Below the pieces are notes generated by a model, which ran no database searches, was not told the origin of the DNA, and worked only from the letters and a program-made list of their open reading frames with translations. Shown here one piece after another: positions 50,893-63,263 of a stretch of 64,000 bases of DNA. Numbering within the stretch: position 1 is the first letter of the stretch; every line of letters starts with the position of its first letter. A program made the position numbers and the translations under genes. Source of the stretch: Longimicrobium sp. (lineage in GTDB: Bacteria; Gemmatimonadota; Gemmatimonadetes; Longimicrobiales; Longimicrobiaceae); NCBI RefSeq assembly GCF_036388275.1, contig NZ_DASVSF010000026.1, forward strand, positions 1-64,000, written 5' to 3'.

Positions 50893-53073
50893 ATGAAGCT
50901 TTCCACGCCGCGATGGGCGCTGGCCGCCTTCGCGCTCGCCGCGTACGCACCCGCCGCGGCCGCGCAGGCGAGCCTGGCGGACCAGGTGGAGATCCGCCGC
51001 ACGGCGTACGGCGTGCCGCACATCCGGGCGGAGAACTTCCGCGCGGCGGGCTTCGGGCTGGGCTGGGTGCAGCTGGAAGACCACGGCATGCGCATCGTGC
51101 AGGGCCTGGTGCGGGCGCGGGGCGAGCTGGCGCTGCGCTACGGTGCCGACAGCCTGGAATCGGACTTCGATTTCCGCCCCGTGCACCGGCGGGCCGTGGC
51201 GACCTATCCCCTCCTGGATGCCGACACGCGCGACATGTACGACGGGTTCGCCGCCGGGGTGAACCGCTACGTGGAGCTTCACCGCTCCGAGTTTCCTGCG
51301 TGGGTGACGCCCACGTTCAGCGGCCACGACGTGCACGCGCAGGGGATGGGCGGGGGCGGCCCCGACGTCCGGCGCTTCCTGAACCGCGTCCGCGGCGAGA
51401 CGCCGCGGGGCGGGGCCGCGCAGCCGGGGGCGGAGGGCGATCCGCAGGCCCCGGGCGCGGAGGACGGCTCCAACGCATGGGCGCTGGCGCCCAGCCGCAC
51501 CCGGTCCGGGCGCGCCATCCTGCTGCGCAATCCGCACCTGGCGTGGTCCGCCGGCTACTACGAGGCGCACGTGACGGTGCCCGGGCAGCTGGATTTCTAC
51601 GGCGACTTCCGGCTGGGCGGGCCCATCGTGCTGGTTGGCGGCTTCAACCCGTACCTGGGCTGGGCGACCACCAACAACGCGCCGGACCTGGAAGAGATCT
51701 ACGCGCTGGAGGTGGATCCCACCCGTCCCGACCACTACCTCTTCGACGGCGGCTCCGTCCCCCTGCGGCGCGAGACGGAAACGGTGGAGTTCGCCAACGG
51801 CCCGGGGGTGGGCACGGTGACGCGCGAAAGCTGGACGACGCCGCTGGGGCCCGTCATCCATCGCGGCGGCGGAAAGATCTACGTGGTGCGGGCCGCGGGC
51901 GAGGACGAGTTCCGGGGCGGCGAGCAGTTCCTGAAGATGATGCGGGCCCGCAACCGCACCGAGTGGACGAACGCCGTGCGCATGCGGGCGCGGGTGACCT
52001 CCAACCTCACATACGCGGACCGCGACGGGAACATCTACTACGTGTGGAACGCCACCCACCCGGCCCTGCCGCATCCTTCCGGCGGCGACACGACCGCGAT
52101 TCCCGCCACGCGGAGCACGGACGTGTGGACGCGCGTGGTCGCCTTCGACTCGCTTCCGCAGGTGCTCAATCCGCGCGGCGGATACGTGCGCAACGAGAAC
52201 GATCCACCGTACCTCACCAACCTGCACCAGCCCCTGCGGCGCGAGGACTATCCCGCCTACTTTCCCGGCGGCGCGGAGCTGCGGCTGCGCAGCCAGCACT
52301 CGCTGGAGCTGCTTCACAACGACCGGAAATTTTCACTGGAAGACGTGGTGGCCGCCAAGCACAGCATGCGGATGATCCTTGCCGACCGCGTGAAGGACGA
52401 CCTGCTGCGGGCCGTGCGCGCCGCCCAGCCCACGCCGGAGGTCGCCCAGGCCGCCGCCGTGCTGGAGCGCTGGGACAACACGGCGGCGGCGGAAAGCCGC
52501 GGCGGCGTGCTCTTCGAAACGTGGTGGTGGCGATACGTGCGGACGGGCCCGCAGGCCCCGCCCAGCGCCGCCTCGGTGGGCTTTCCCGTCCCCGCCGCGG
52601 CGCTCTTCGCCCGGGCGTGGACCGCCGCCGAGCCCCTGGACACCCCCCGCGGCCTGGGAGACCCGCGGCGCGCGGCCGAAGCGTTCGCCTGGGCCGTCGC
52701 CGAGGTGCAGCGGAAGTATGGCAGCGCGGACGTGGCGTGGGGCACCGTCCACCGCGTGCGCCACGGCTCGGTGGACGTGCCCGTGGGCGGGTGCAGCGGG
52801 TTCCTGGGCTGCTTCCGCGTGCTGAACTTTCGCGAGGAACCGGATGGAACGCGTACCGTCGTCGGGGGCGATGGGTGGGTGCTCGCGGTAGAGTTCACCA
52901 CTCCGGTGCGCGCCTACAGCGTACTGGCATACGGCGAGAGCAGCCGGCCCGGCTCGCCGCACCACGGCGACCAGGCCGCCATGTTCGCCACCAACCGCAT
53001 GAAGCCGGTCGCCTTCACCGAGGCGGACGTGGAACGCGCGACGGTGCGGCGGTACCGGCCGGGGCGAGAGTGA
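50893..53073 (+). CDS. Penicillin acylase family Ntn-hydrolase, secreted
   Basis: The 726-residue precursor has a signal peptide (ALAAFALAAYAPAAAAQ), an alpha subunit, a spacer and a beta subunit starting at the nucleophile Ser193 in EDGSNAWALAPSRT. Autoproteolysis would expose this serine. Further family blocks are LRNPHLAWSAGYYEAHVTVPG, GFNPYLGWATTNNAPD, SNLTYADRDGNIYYVWN and, at the C-terminus, GSVDVPVGGCSGFLGCF. Homologues cleave amides of penicillins, acyl-homoserine lactones or peptides; the substrate here is unknown. ATG at 50893. It is divergent from the D-aminoacylase, suggesting joint use of N-acylated amines. Confidence 0.92.
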   Translation: MKLSTPRWALAAFALAAYAPAAAAQASLADQVEIRRTAYGVPHIRAENFRAAGFGLGWVQLEDHGMRIVQGLVRARGELALRYGADSLESDFDFRPVHRRAVATYPLLDADTRDMYDGFAAGVNRYVELHRSEFPAWVTPTFSGHDVHAQGMGGGGPDVRRFLNRVRGETPRGGAAQPGAEGDPQAPGAEDGSNAWALAPSRTRSGRAILLRNPHLAWSAGYYEAHVTVPGQLDFYGDFRLGGPIVLVGGFNPYLGWATTNNAPDLEEIYALEVDPTRPDHYLFDGGSVPLRRETETVEFANGPGVGTVTRESWTTPLGPVIHRGGGKIYVVRAAGEDEFRGGEQFLKMMRARNRTEWTNAVRMRARVTSNLTYADRDGNIYYVWNATHPALPHPSGGDTTAIPATRSTDVWTRVVAFDSLPQVLNPRGGYVRNENDPPYLTNLHQPLRREDYPAYFPGGAELRLRSQHSLELLHNDRKFSLEDVVAAKHSMRMILADRVKDDLLRAVRAAQPTPEVAQAAAVLERWDNTAAAESRGGVLFETWWWRYVRTGPQAPPSAASVGFPVPAAALFARAWTAAEPLDTPRGLGDPRRAAEAFAWAVAEVQRKYGSADVAWGTVHRVRHGSVDVPVGGCSGFLGCFRVLNFREEPDGTRTVVGGDGWVLAVEFTTPVRAYSVLAYGESSRPGSPHHGDQAAMFATNRMKPVAFTEADVERATVRRYRPGRE

Positions 53074-53534
53074 CAATGAGGTGAGATCACGGAGTAGCCG
53101 CAACCGAAGGGGCGCGTAGCGTGTCAGATTCCCGCGACTCCCGCTACCGCCCCGTGGTTCAACGAACATTTCGCGAACGGCCGTGCAACTCCAGCCGCGC
53201 CGCGCCAAGGCCGGCGCACGTCCGTGACAGGGCCGGTTGCCACCACCGCGGATCCGTTCACAACGTCACCCGCGGTGGAGTACGACGGCTACGTAACCAC
53301 AGTGTCGGAGTGCCAGCCCTACGAGCTGCAATCGGAAATCGGCGAACCCTGCGGGGGGAGGCAATATCGGGGGCGGCGAGTGGGAAGGCCCGGCGCCTGA
53401 AGAGCAAGAACCGACTGACTCATCCGTGGGTGAGAGCGCGGAGTACGTGCGAGCGAACACCGGATGAATCCTCTTTCTCCTGTTACCGGCCCGCGGGTAC
53501 GGCAACGCCCACTCCGACCAGCTTCGAGGCGGAA
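53074..53534. other. Gap without recognised gene
   Basis: An open frame on the plus strand runs through this gap into the next gene, but its codon pattern is arginine- and cysteine-rich and unlike the neighbours. I regard it as untranslated leader or decayed sequence. I see no repeat unit or RNA gene here. Confidence 0.4.
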
Positions 53535-54299
53535 ATGCAGCACAACCCACGGGATTGGCTCCGGCCGGCAGGCACAGGATTCAGCACGCTTTCCATGCAC
53601 TGCCATGTGGAATACGACCCGGTTCTCCTCGCGCGCGCGTTCCAGCGGGCCAACCCCGAAATGGCAGACCTGGTCGCGTCAGGAACGATGGCTGCCATCG
53701 TGCCGGATGGGGTCGCGGCTGCAGCCGAAGTGAGCCAGCGGTTCCGGCACGAGTGGCTGATCTGGTGGCGAAAGCCGTCCTGCTGGCGCGACGACATCGT
53801 GTGGGAAAACGGTGGCCGCATGATCAGCATCGTTTGCGACACCCTGTCGGCCTCGTACGTCTCCGCGTTGCATACCCTGTACACGAATCAACGCCCCGGA
53901 AGGCAGTGGCCGCGGCTGAGATCCCTGGTCCAGCCGCGGATCCGATACGAATTGCCGACCCTGGAGAACCGGATGGAACTCGTTCCTCTGGTCGCGCGAT
54001 CATTCCTGGCCGGTAACTGGGAGCTCTCCGTCGTGGGGAAGCAGGTGTATGTGGGACGGGAAGCGGTGCGGTTACGAGCGGCACGGACGGACGGTTCCGG
54101 ACCGGGGCTCTGGGACGGCGTTGATGAGTACGAGGTGCTGGTCGACGGGCGGCATGATGTCCTGCTCCGGGTGGCCGGAATCGTCGATGGCGAGGAAGCA
54201 GGGAGCTTTGCCGCGGGCGAGGTACGCTTCGACGTCGGCATTCCAGACGACGTGTTTACCTTCACCCCACCGCGGCGCACGAAGGTTGTGTGCGTCTGA
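53535..54299 (+). CDS. Hypothetical protein, possible LolA-like fold
   Basis: The 254-residue product from ATG 53535 (GAGGCGG just upstream) begins MQHNPRDWLRPAG and has a middle HEWLIWWRKPSCWRDDIVWENG. Its end, YEVLVDGRHDVLLRVAGIVDGEEAGSFAAGEVRFDVGIPDDVFTFTPP, resembles the strand order of LolA/RseB-type lipoprotein-binding proteins. No signal peptide is visible from this start, which speaks against a periplasmic role. The frame is open upstream to 53121. GC content and codon use are slightly lower than in adjacent genes. The function is not known. Confidence 0.6.
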   Translation: MQHNPRDWLRPAGTGFSTLSMHCHVEYDPVLLARAFQRANPEMADLVASGTMAAIVPDGVAAAAEVSQRFRHEWLIWWRKPSCWRDDIVWENGGRMISIVCDTLSASYVSALHTLYTNQRPGRQWPRLRSLVQPRIRYELPTLENRMELVPLVARSFLAGNWELSVVGKQVYVGREAVRLRAARTDGSGPGLWDGVDEYEVLVDGRHDVLLRVAGIVDGEEAGSFAAGEVRFDVGIPDDVFTFTPPRRTKVVCV

Positions 54300-54456
54300 G
54301 GACGCGTGACGCGGACCTGGGTGAGCGCGCGTATCTTTGTCGCGCAGCGCCGTCCGTCTGTCGAAGTAGTGCGCCAAAGCGGCGAACGTTCGGAAAGAGC
54401 CCGCCGGGGCGCCCGCTCTGTCCAATGTTCGTACGGGATCGCCCGTCAGATTTTCC

Positions 54457-54485
54457 TTGACCGGGGCGGAACACGCGATTACCCT
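54457..54485 (+). promoter_or_regulatory. Possible promoter of the cytochrome gene
   Basis: TTGACC, a 17-base spacer and TACCCT lie 100 bases before the cytochrome c start. The -10 match is weak. Confidence 0.3.
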
Positions 54486-54586
54486 TCTGCACTTCGCCGG
54501 CGTAGCAGTCCCCCGCGCCCGCCCCCCGCTCCCCCGCCGGCCATCCGGCATCCCACCCCGCAGGACCCTCCGGAGGAAACCGCTCG

Positions 54587-55480
54587 ATGAAGAAGTGGAT
54601 GAAGCGTTTGGGCATGGGCCTTGGCGGGCTTGTGGTCCTGCTGCTGGTGGCGTTGGCCGTGGCGTACGGCGCCAGCAAGAAGCGGCTCAACCAGCAGTGG
54701 GACGTCGCGGCAGCGTCGCTGAACATCACGCGCGACCCGGCGCAGGTGGCGCGGGGCAAGCACGTGGCCACCGCCGTTTCCAAGTGCACCGAGTGCCATG
54801 GCCAGGACCTCGGTGGAACGGTATTCATCGACGGCATGCCCATGGCCGTGCTGATCGCCCCAAACCTTACCGCGGGCAAGGGCGGCGTGCTGCCCCGCTA
54901 CACCGACGCGCAGCTCGAGGCAGCCATCCGCCACGGCGTGCGCTCCGACAAGCGCGCCCTGCTCATCATGCCGTCGGACGAATTCCAGCACCTGAGCGAC
55001 GAGGACGTCGCCGCGGTCATCGCCTACCTCCGTACGGTTCCGCCCGTGGACCGGGAGCTCGCCCCGTCCAGGGTGGGTCCGCTGGGGCATGTGCTGCTCG
55101 CCACGCGCCAGCTTCCCCTGCCCGCCGAGATCATCGACCACGCGCCCCGTACCCGCCGGGTTCCGCCGCAGGGCGTTACGCGCGAGTACGGGCAGTACCT
55201 GGTGAGCGTGGGCGGGTGCGTGGGGTGCCACACACCCAGCCTGGGTGGGGGCCCCGGCCACGGCCTGCCAGCGCCGAATATCACCCCCGGCGGGCCGATC
55301 GCCGCGTGGAGCGAGGCCGACTGGTTCAGGGCGATGCGCGAGGGCAAGCGCCCGGACGGCTCCGCCATCGACCCCCAGATGCCGTGGAAGGCGGTCGGCA
55401 GGATGACGGACGACGAGATGCGCGCCATGTGGATGTACCTGCGCACCGTGCCGCGCGTGGAGCCGCAAGCGAAGAGCTGA
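54587..55480 (+). CDS. Membrane-anchored diheme cytochrome c
   Basis: This 297-residue electron carrier has an N-terminal anchor (MGLGGLVVLLLVALAVAYGAS) and two class I cytochrome c domains with heme sites KCTECHG (about residue 65) and GCVGCHT (about 215). Distal methionine candidates lie in LIMPSDEFQHLSDED and DPQMPWKAVGRMTDDE. It resembles the small cytochrome subunits of membrane dehydrogenases or oxidase-linked carriers. GGAGGAAACC is a good ribosome-binding site. The gene is followed by a terminator; no oxidase is adjacent, so the partner is unknown. Confidence 0.92.
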   Translation: MKKWMKRLGMGLGGLVVLLLVALAVAYGASKKRLNQQWDVAAASLNITRDPAQVARGKHVATAVSKCTECHGQDLGGTVFIDGMPMAVLIAPNLTAGKGGVLPRYTDAQLEAAIRHGVRSDKRALLIMPSDEFQHLSDEDVAAVIAYLRTVPPVDRELAPSRVGPLGHVLLATRQLPLPAEIIDHAPRTRRVPPQGVTREYGQYLVSVGGCVGCHTPSLGGGPGHGLPAPNITPGGPIAAWSEADWFRAMREGKRPDGSAIDPQMPWKAVGRMTDDEMRAMWMYLRTVPRVEPQAKS

Positions 55481-55502
55481 CCCCTCGCGCCGGACGCACG
55501 AA

Positions 55503-55532
55503 GGCCCGCCGTGGAACCGTCCACGGCGGGCC
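55503..55532. terminator. Terminator after the cytochrome gene
   Basis: GGCCCGCCGTGGA and TCCACGGCGGGCC form a 13-bp stem with a four-base loop. It lies between the convergent cytochrome and Hsp20 genes and may serve both. Confidence 0.85.
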
Positions 55533-55579
55533 TCGTCTATCCGGCTGTCAGGAGAAATTCCCCTGGCGCCTGGCGGAGA

Positions 55580-56059
55580 TCAGGCGGCCTGCGACTCGTG
55601 CTCGCCCGTCTCCACGCCGATCTGCTGCTGGCCGCCCTCGCCGCCGATCTGGATCTTGCGGCGGCGGGCCTTTTCGCTCTTGGGGACGACGACGGTGAGC
55701 ACGCCGTCCTCGAAGGTGGCCTGGATGGCCTCGCTGTCGACGTCGCGCGGCAGCACGAACGAGCGGGTGAAGGTGCCGTAGCGGCGCTCGGCCAGGTGGA
55801 ACCGGCCCTTCTCGCCCTCGGTGCGCTCCTCGCGCTTTTCGCCGCGGATGGTGAGGACGTTGTTCTCGACGTCGATCTCGATGGCGTTGCGCTTGAGGCC
55901 CGGCATCTCGGTGACCACGCGGATCTCGCGCTCGGTCTCGACGACGTCCGTCTCGGGCGCGCGCATCAGGGTGGCGCCGTTGCCCTGCCGCCCGCCCATG
56001 AAGTTGGTGAACAGCTGGTCGAGCGGGTCGTTGAAGCGAGTGGTGGAATACATCGTCAT
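55580..56059 (-). CDS. Hsp20/alpha-crystallin small heat-shock protein
   Basis: This 159-residue ATP-independent holdase binds unfolding proteins. The alpha-crystallin domain spans about 40-135 with TDVVETEREIRVVTEMPGLKRNAIEIDVENNVLTIRGEK and the conserved end FEDGVLTVVVPK. A Q/G/E-rich tail (GGEGGQQQIGVETGEHESQAA) follows. ATG at 56059 is behind GGAGGA. No heat-shock element could be identified in the 150 bases upstream. Confidence 0.95.
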   Translation of the reverse strand: MTMYSTTRFNDPLDQLFTNFMGGRQGNGATLMRAPETDVVETEREIRVVTEMPGLKRNAIEIDVENNVLTIRGEKREERTEGEKGRFHLAERRYGTFTRSFVLPRDVDSEAIQATFEDGVLTVVVPKSEKARRRKIQIGGEGGQQQIGVETGEHESQAA

Positions 56060-56223
56060 CTGTCGTTCCTCCGGTTTGTGTAGCCCCAGCGGGCCGACGG
56101 TTGGTTCACGCACGTCGCGCAGGCACCCCGCCCGCGCGGCCGCCCCGTGCAAAGGCAACGCGCGTACCAGTTTACGTCGGTCAAAACGACAAACGGACTG
56201 CAGAAAAGACAGTGCAGAAAGAC

Positions 56224-56281
56224 AGTGCGTGAGTGCGTTAGTGCGGAAGGGATTCACTAACGCACTTCCGCACTCACGCAC

Positions 56282-56292
<11 letters not shown>
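56224..56292. repeat. Family E repeat at the 3' end of the hybrid kinase gene
   Basis: AGTGCGTGAGTGCGTTAGTG and CACTAACGCACTTCCGCACTCACGCACT form opposing arms. On the minus strand AGTGCGTGA (56290 to 56282) is the end of the kinase gene, giving Ser-Ala-stop, just as in uppS. Confidence 0.85.
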
Positions 56293-58602
<2,310 letters not shown>

Positions 58603-58606
<4 letters not shown>

Positions 58607-59085
58607 TCCCCCTCCCCGGCCGCGGGGGGCAGCTCCACGATCTCGATGTAGTAGCGCCCCAGCGCCTTCATGGCGCTCACCAGCCCGCCGAAGGTCACGG
58701 GCTTGGAGATGAACGAGCTGGCGCCCAGGTCGTAGCTGCGCAGCACGTCCTCTTCCGCGCGGGAGGTGGTGAGCACCACCACGGGAATGCGGCGCAGCTC
58801 GGGATGGGCCTTGATCTCGCGCAGCGCCTCGCGGCCGTCCTTTCGGGGCATGTTCAGGTCGAGCAGGATCAGCCCCGGGCGGGGGGCGGCGCCCGGGGCC
58901 GACCACCGGCCGCGCCGGTTCAGGTAGTCCATCAGCTCCTCGCCGTCTTCCACGAAGCGCAGCTCGTTGTTCAGCCGCGCCTCGGCCAGGGCGTCGGAGG
59001 CCAGCAGCCGGTCGTCGGCGTCGTCGTCGGCCATCAGGATCAACACGCGGCTCCCCTGCACAGGGGTCATGGGGTCGGGCGTCAT
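58603..59085 (-). CDS. Single-domain response regulator, Rcp1-like
   Basis: The 160-residue receiver has the acidic pocket ADDDADDR, phospho-Asp in LILLDLNMPRKDGREALREIKAHPELRRIPVVVLTTS and the switch Lys in ASSFISKPVTFGGLVSAMKAL. The wording matches the Rcp1-type receivers that pair with phytochrome-like kinases. No output domain is present. Its AGGAGG ribosome-binding site lies in the last codons of the upstream kinase gene, four bases ahead, and its stop overlaps the downstream hybrid kinase start. It probably shuttles phosphate between the two kinases. Confidence 0.93.
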
Positions 59086-59089
59086 GGAG

Positions 59090-61321
<2,232 letters not shown>

Positions 61322-61494
61322 AAAACGGCCGAATTCGTATCCGTAAGATGCAGTGCCGCCGGGTTCGCCGCCAGAACGTGGAGCGACGCGGAATCGTGCA
61401 CCGGCGCCGGCAGCGGGTGGGCGCCAAGGAACGACAGGAAGGGGTCGCTCCCGGGGGCCTGCCCGGCGCGCGCTGAACAGCCGGGATCGGTCAT
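61322..61494 (-). other. Out-of-frame start of the PAS-GAF kinase gene
   Basis: From ATG 61494 one frame reads MTDPGCSARAG ... FLSFLGAHPLPAPVHDSAS and LHVLAANPAALH, a classic PAS N-terminus. After CAT at 61350-61348 the PAS continues only in another frame, YGYEFGRFVHLTLAELD. Two bases (CT, at 61347-61346) separate the two parts, so one base is missing for a continuous gene. The likely complete product would be about 800 residues. Confidence 0.75.
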
Positions 61495-61692
61495 GGAAGC
61501 GGCGTGCCCCGCAGGTGGTGCCGGGCGATCATCAGAGAGGTGTGCTGGAAAGGAGCCGCGCATAAGATACGCGGTGGTGAGGCGGAATGGAATGCCGGGA
61601 TCGCTGCGCTCGTTTTCGGCGTCGTGATCTACGGAATGCATGAACGGGCCGGCGATTCGCCTGGCCCGTTCTGCTCCGTCAACTACGCCTGG

Positions 61693-61995
61693 CTAGAAGC
61701 CCAGATCGTCCTCGCCAAGCCAGGTCAGCCGATGGGAGGGCTGCAGTGCTCCGAGATCGGCCCGGATCATCTCCATGCAAAGCTGCAGCGCCTGAACTCC
61801 ATCCAACCCGTAGGCGGTCCGGACCCGCTCGTCGCCGGCTCCCCGGATCTGGAACGGGCAGCCCCATTCGCCATCCGCAACTCGGACCGGCATCCCCATC
61901 CGCACCACGACCCGCCCCGGATTCTCTCCGGCCCTTTCCAGCTCGCGCTCGGCGATCACACGGTCGTCGAAGTTCTCCATGCTCATCCGGCTCAT
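61693..61995 (-). CDS. DUF6968 family protein
   Basis: The product of about 100 residues carries the family pattern VIAERELE ... VVVRMGMPVRVADGEWGCPFQIRGAGDERVRTAYGLDGVQALQLCMEMI and ends in a hydrophobic LTWLGEDDLGF. It is small and cytoplasmic, with unknown function. Three in-frame ATGs (61995, 61986, 61980) compete; I list the first. The 200 bases between this gene and the kinase gene contain nothing recognisable. Confidence 0.78.
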   Translation of the reverse strand: MSRMSMENFDDRVIAERELERAGENPGRVVVRMGMPVRVADGEWGCPFQIRGAGDERVRTAYGLDGVQALQLCMEMIRADLGALQPSHRLTWLGEDDLGF

Positions 61996-62107
61996 CGATT
62001 GGCCCTGCCCAAAGGCCGTATGCGGCCATGCTGATCGAATAGAACGAAGGAGGCCCAAATCGAAACCCCGACGCCGGGCAGGGCATCGGGGCGGCGATCT
62101 TGAGGAA

Positions 62108-62181
62108 TGGGCGCTGAGGGATTCGAACCCCCGACCCCCGGTGTGTAAAACCGGTGCTCTAACCAGCTGAGCTAAGCGCCC
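62108..62181 (-). tRNA. tRNA-Val (anticodon UAC)
   Basis: A complete 74-base cloverleaf on the minus strand. The acceptor stem is GGGCGCT / AGCGCCC, the D arm GCTCAGCTGGTTAGAGC, the anticodon stem CCGGT/ACCGG with loop TTTACAC, and the T arm GGGGGTTCGAATCCCTC. The anticodon is UAC, which reads valine codons GUA and GUG. CCA is not encoded. Confidence 0.97.
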
Positions 62182-62194
62182 GTTCGGTCGTGGA

Positions 62195-62428
62195 CTACAG
62201 GATGATGCCGAGCGGCACCAGGACGGCGAAGCCCAGCACCAGCAGCAGCGGCGCGCCCACGGTGCTGCCGCCGGCCAGCAACATGAACCCGTACACGATG
62301 CTCGCCAGGCCGATACCCAGCAGTGCCCCGTTCAGCGGCCCGAAGCGGAGCGTGCTCTCGGCGTCGGCAACCGGCGCGATGGCGGACGAAGCGACGGTCC
62401 GCGGCTTGGAAGGTGTAGGTCTCGACAT
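62195..62428 (-). CDS. Small two-helix membrane protein (DUF3098-like)
   Basis: The 77-residue protein has a cytoplasmic start (PTPSKPRTVASSAIAPVADAE) and two helices (GALLGIGLASIVYGFMLLAGG and GAPLLLVLGFAVLVPLGIIL) separated by GSTVG. This layout fits DUF3098-like small membrane proteins, which have no known function. Its stop is 13 bases from the tRNA-Val gene on the same strand. Confidence 0.75.
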   Translation of the reverse strand: MSRPTPSKPRTVASSAIAPVADAESTLRFGPLNGALLGIGLASIVYGFMLLAGGSTVGAPLLLVLGFAVLVPLGIIL

Positions 62429-62529
62429 GCGAAAAGTTTAGGGCTGCGGGGCGAAAGCGTCAACCCCGGAGCGTCCGCGGCAACGTCGTGTCGCCCGATG
62501 AGATGCCGCAGAAGCCAGTTCAGGTTGCC

Positions 62530-62961
62530 TCACGGCGCTACTGGCGGGTAATCCGTCCGGTGCCGGAACGAGAGCCTCGCCTGGATCGCGCGATAATCCC
62601 GCGCGTTGTCGTGAATGACTTCCGCACCAATTTGCGTGGCGGTGCAGGCAATCAGTACGTCGATGGTCAGTGAAGGCGTGATCGTGAACCCCGCTCTGCG
62701 TAGCCGGCAGAGGATTTCTCCCGCGCGTCTCCAACTGGCATGGGTAGGCGTGGCGGTTCTACGCAGCTTTTCGAACCGCGCGATGAAGGCTTCCAGGCGA
62801 CGAGCTTCCGTGTCGCGGCTGCCGGCCAGCAGTTCCTGGGCGACCACGGAGCACAGGTACACGGACGACGAGAAGGCCGAGAGAAACGTTGCGTATCTCT
62901 CGGCCTCTTCTTTGGAGCGCGTCGCCCGCACCAGCATCTGCGTATCAACGATATACTTCAT
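62530..62961 (-). CDS. PIN-domain ribonuclease, VapC-like toxin
   Basis: This 143-residue protein would cleave RNA with divalent metal. The acidic tetrad of PIN domains is complete: MKYIVDTQMLVRA (Asp6), VVAQELLAGS (Glu), LTIDVLIACTATQIGAEVIHDNARDYRAI (two Asp). ATG at 62961 lies inside the 3' end of the upstream antitoxin gene, with a 17-base overlap, the usual TA arrangement in which toxin translation depends on the antitoxin. The extended family tail ARLSFRHRTDYPPVAP is typical for this subgroup. Confidence 0.9.
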   Translation of the reverse strand: MKYIVDTQMLVRATRSKEEAERYATFLSAFSSSVYLCSVVAQELLAGSRDTEARRLEAFIARFEKLRRTATPTHASWRRAGEILCRLRRAGFTITPSLTIDVLIACTATQIGAEVIHDNARDYRAIQARLSFRHRTDYPPVAP

Positions 62962-63205
62962 CCACGTCCGTCTGGTTGGCGGGATACACGTCGTCGATCT
63001 CCATGCCACGGATGGCGTCGAAGCCGGCCAGCAACATTTCGCGAAAAACCTCTTCCTGAGGCTCCGCGGCGGCCGGGCAGCCATGTGCCTTCGTCTTGCC
63101 GAGGTGCGCCGGACCTCGTGCACGCGAGAGCCTCGCATTCTTCCGTGCTGATCTTTTCAAGGCCTCCTCCACGTCAAAAGAAACGCTCTGGACCAATATC
63201 GCCAT
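62945..63205 (-). CDS. Probable antitoxin of the VapC-like toxin
   Basis: The 86-residue product starts at ATG 63205 (MAILVQSVSF). It has a basic middle (LKRSARKNARLSRARGPAH) and an acidic end (GMEIDDVYPANQTDVDEVYR) that could block the toxin. It does not clearly match known antitoxin folds (AbrB, RHH, Phd), so the assignment rests on its 17-base overlap with the toxin gene and its size. Confidence 0.65.
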   Translation of the reverse strand: MAILVQSVSFDVEEALKRSARKNARLSRARGPAHLGKTKAHGCPAAAEPQEEVFREMLLAGFDAIRGMEIDDVYPANQTDVDEVYR

Positions 63206-63263
63206 GCAGTGGAAGAAGCGCAAGGGTACAGTGTGGACACGCGACGTGGCGTAAAACGATGCC

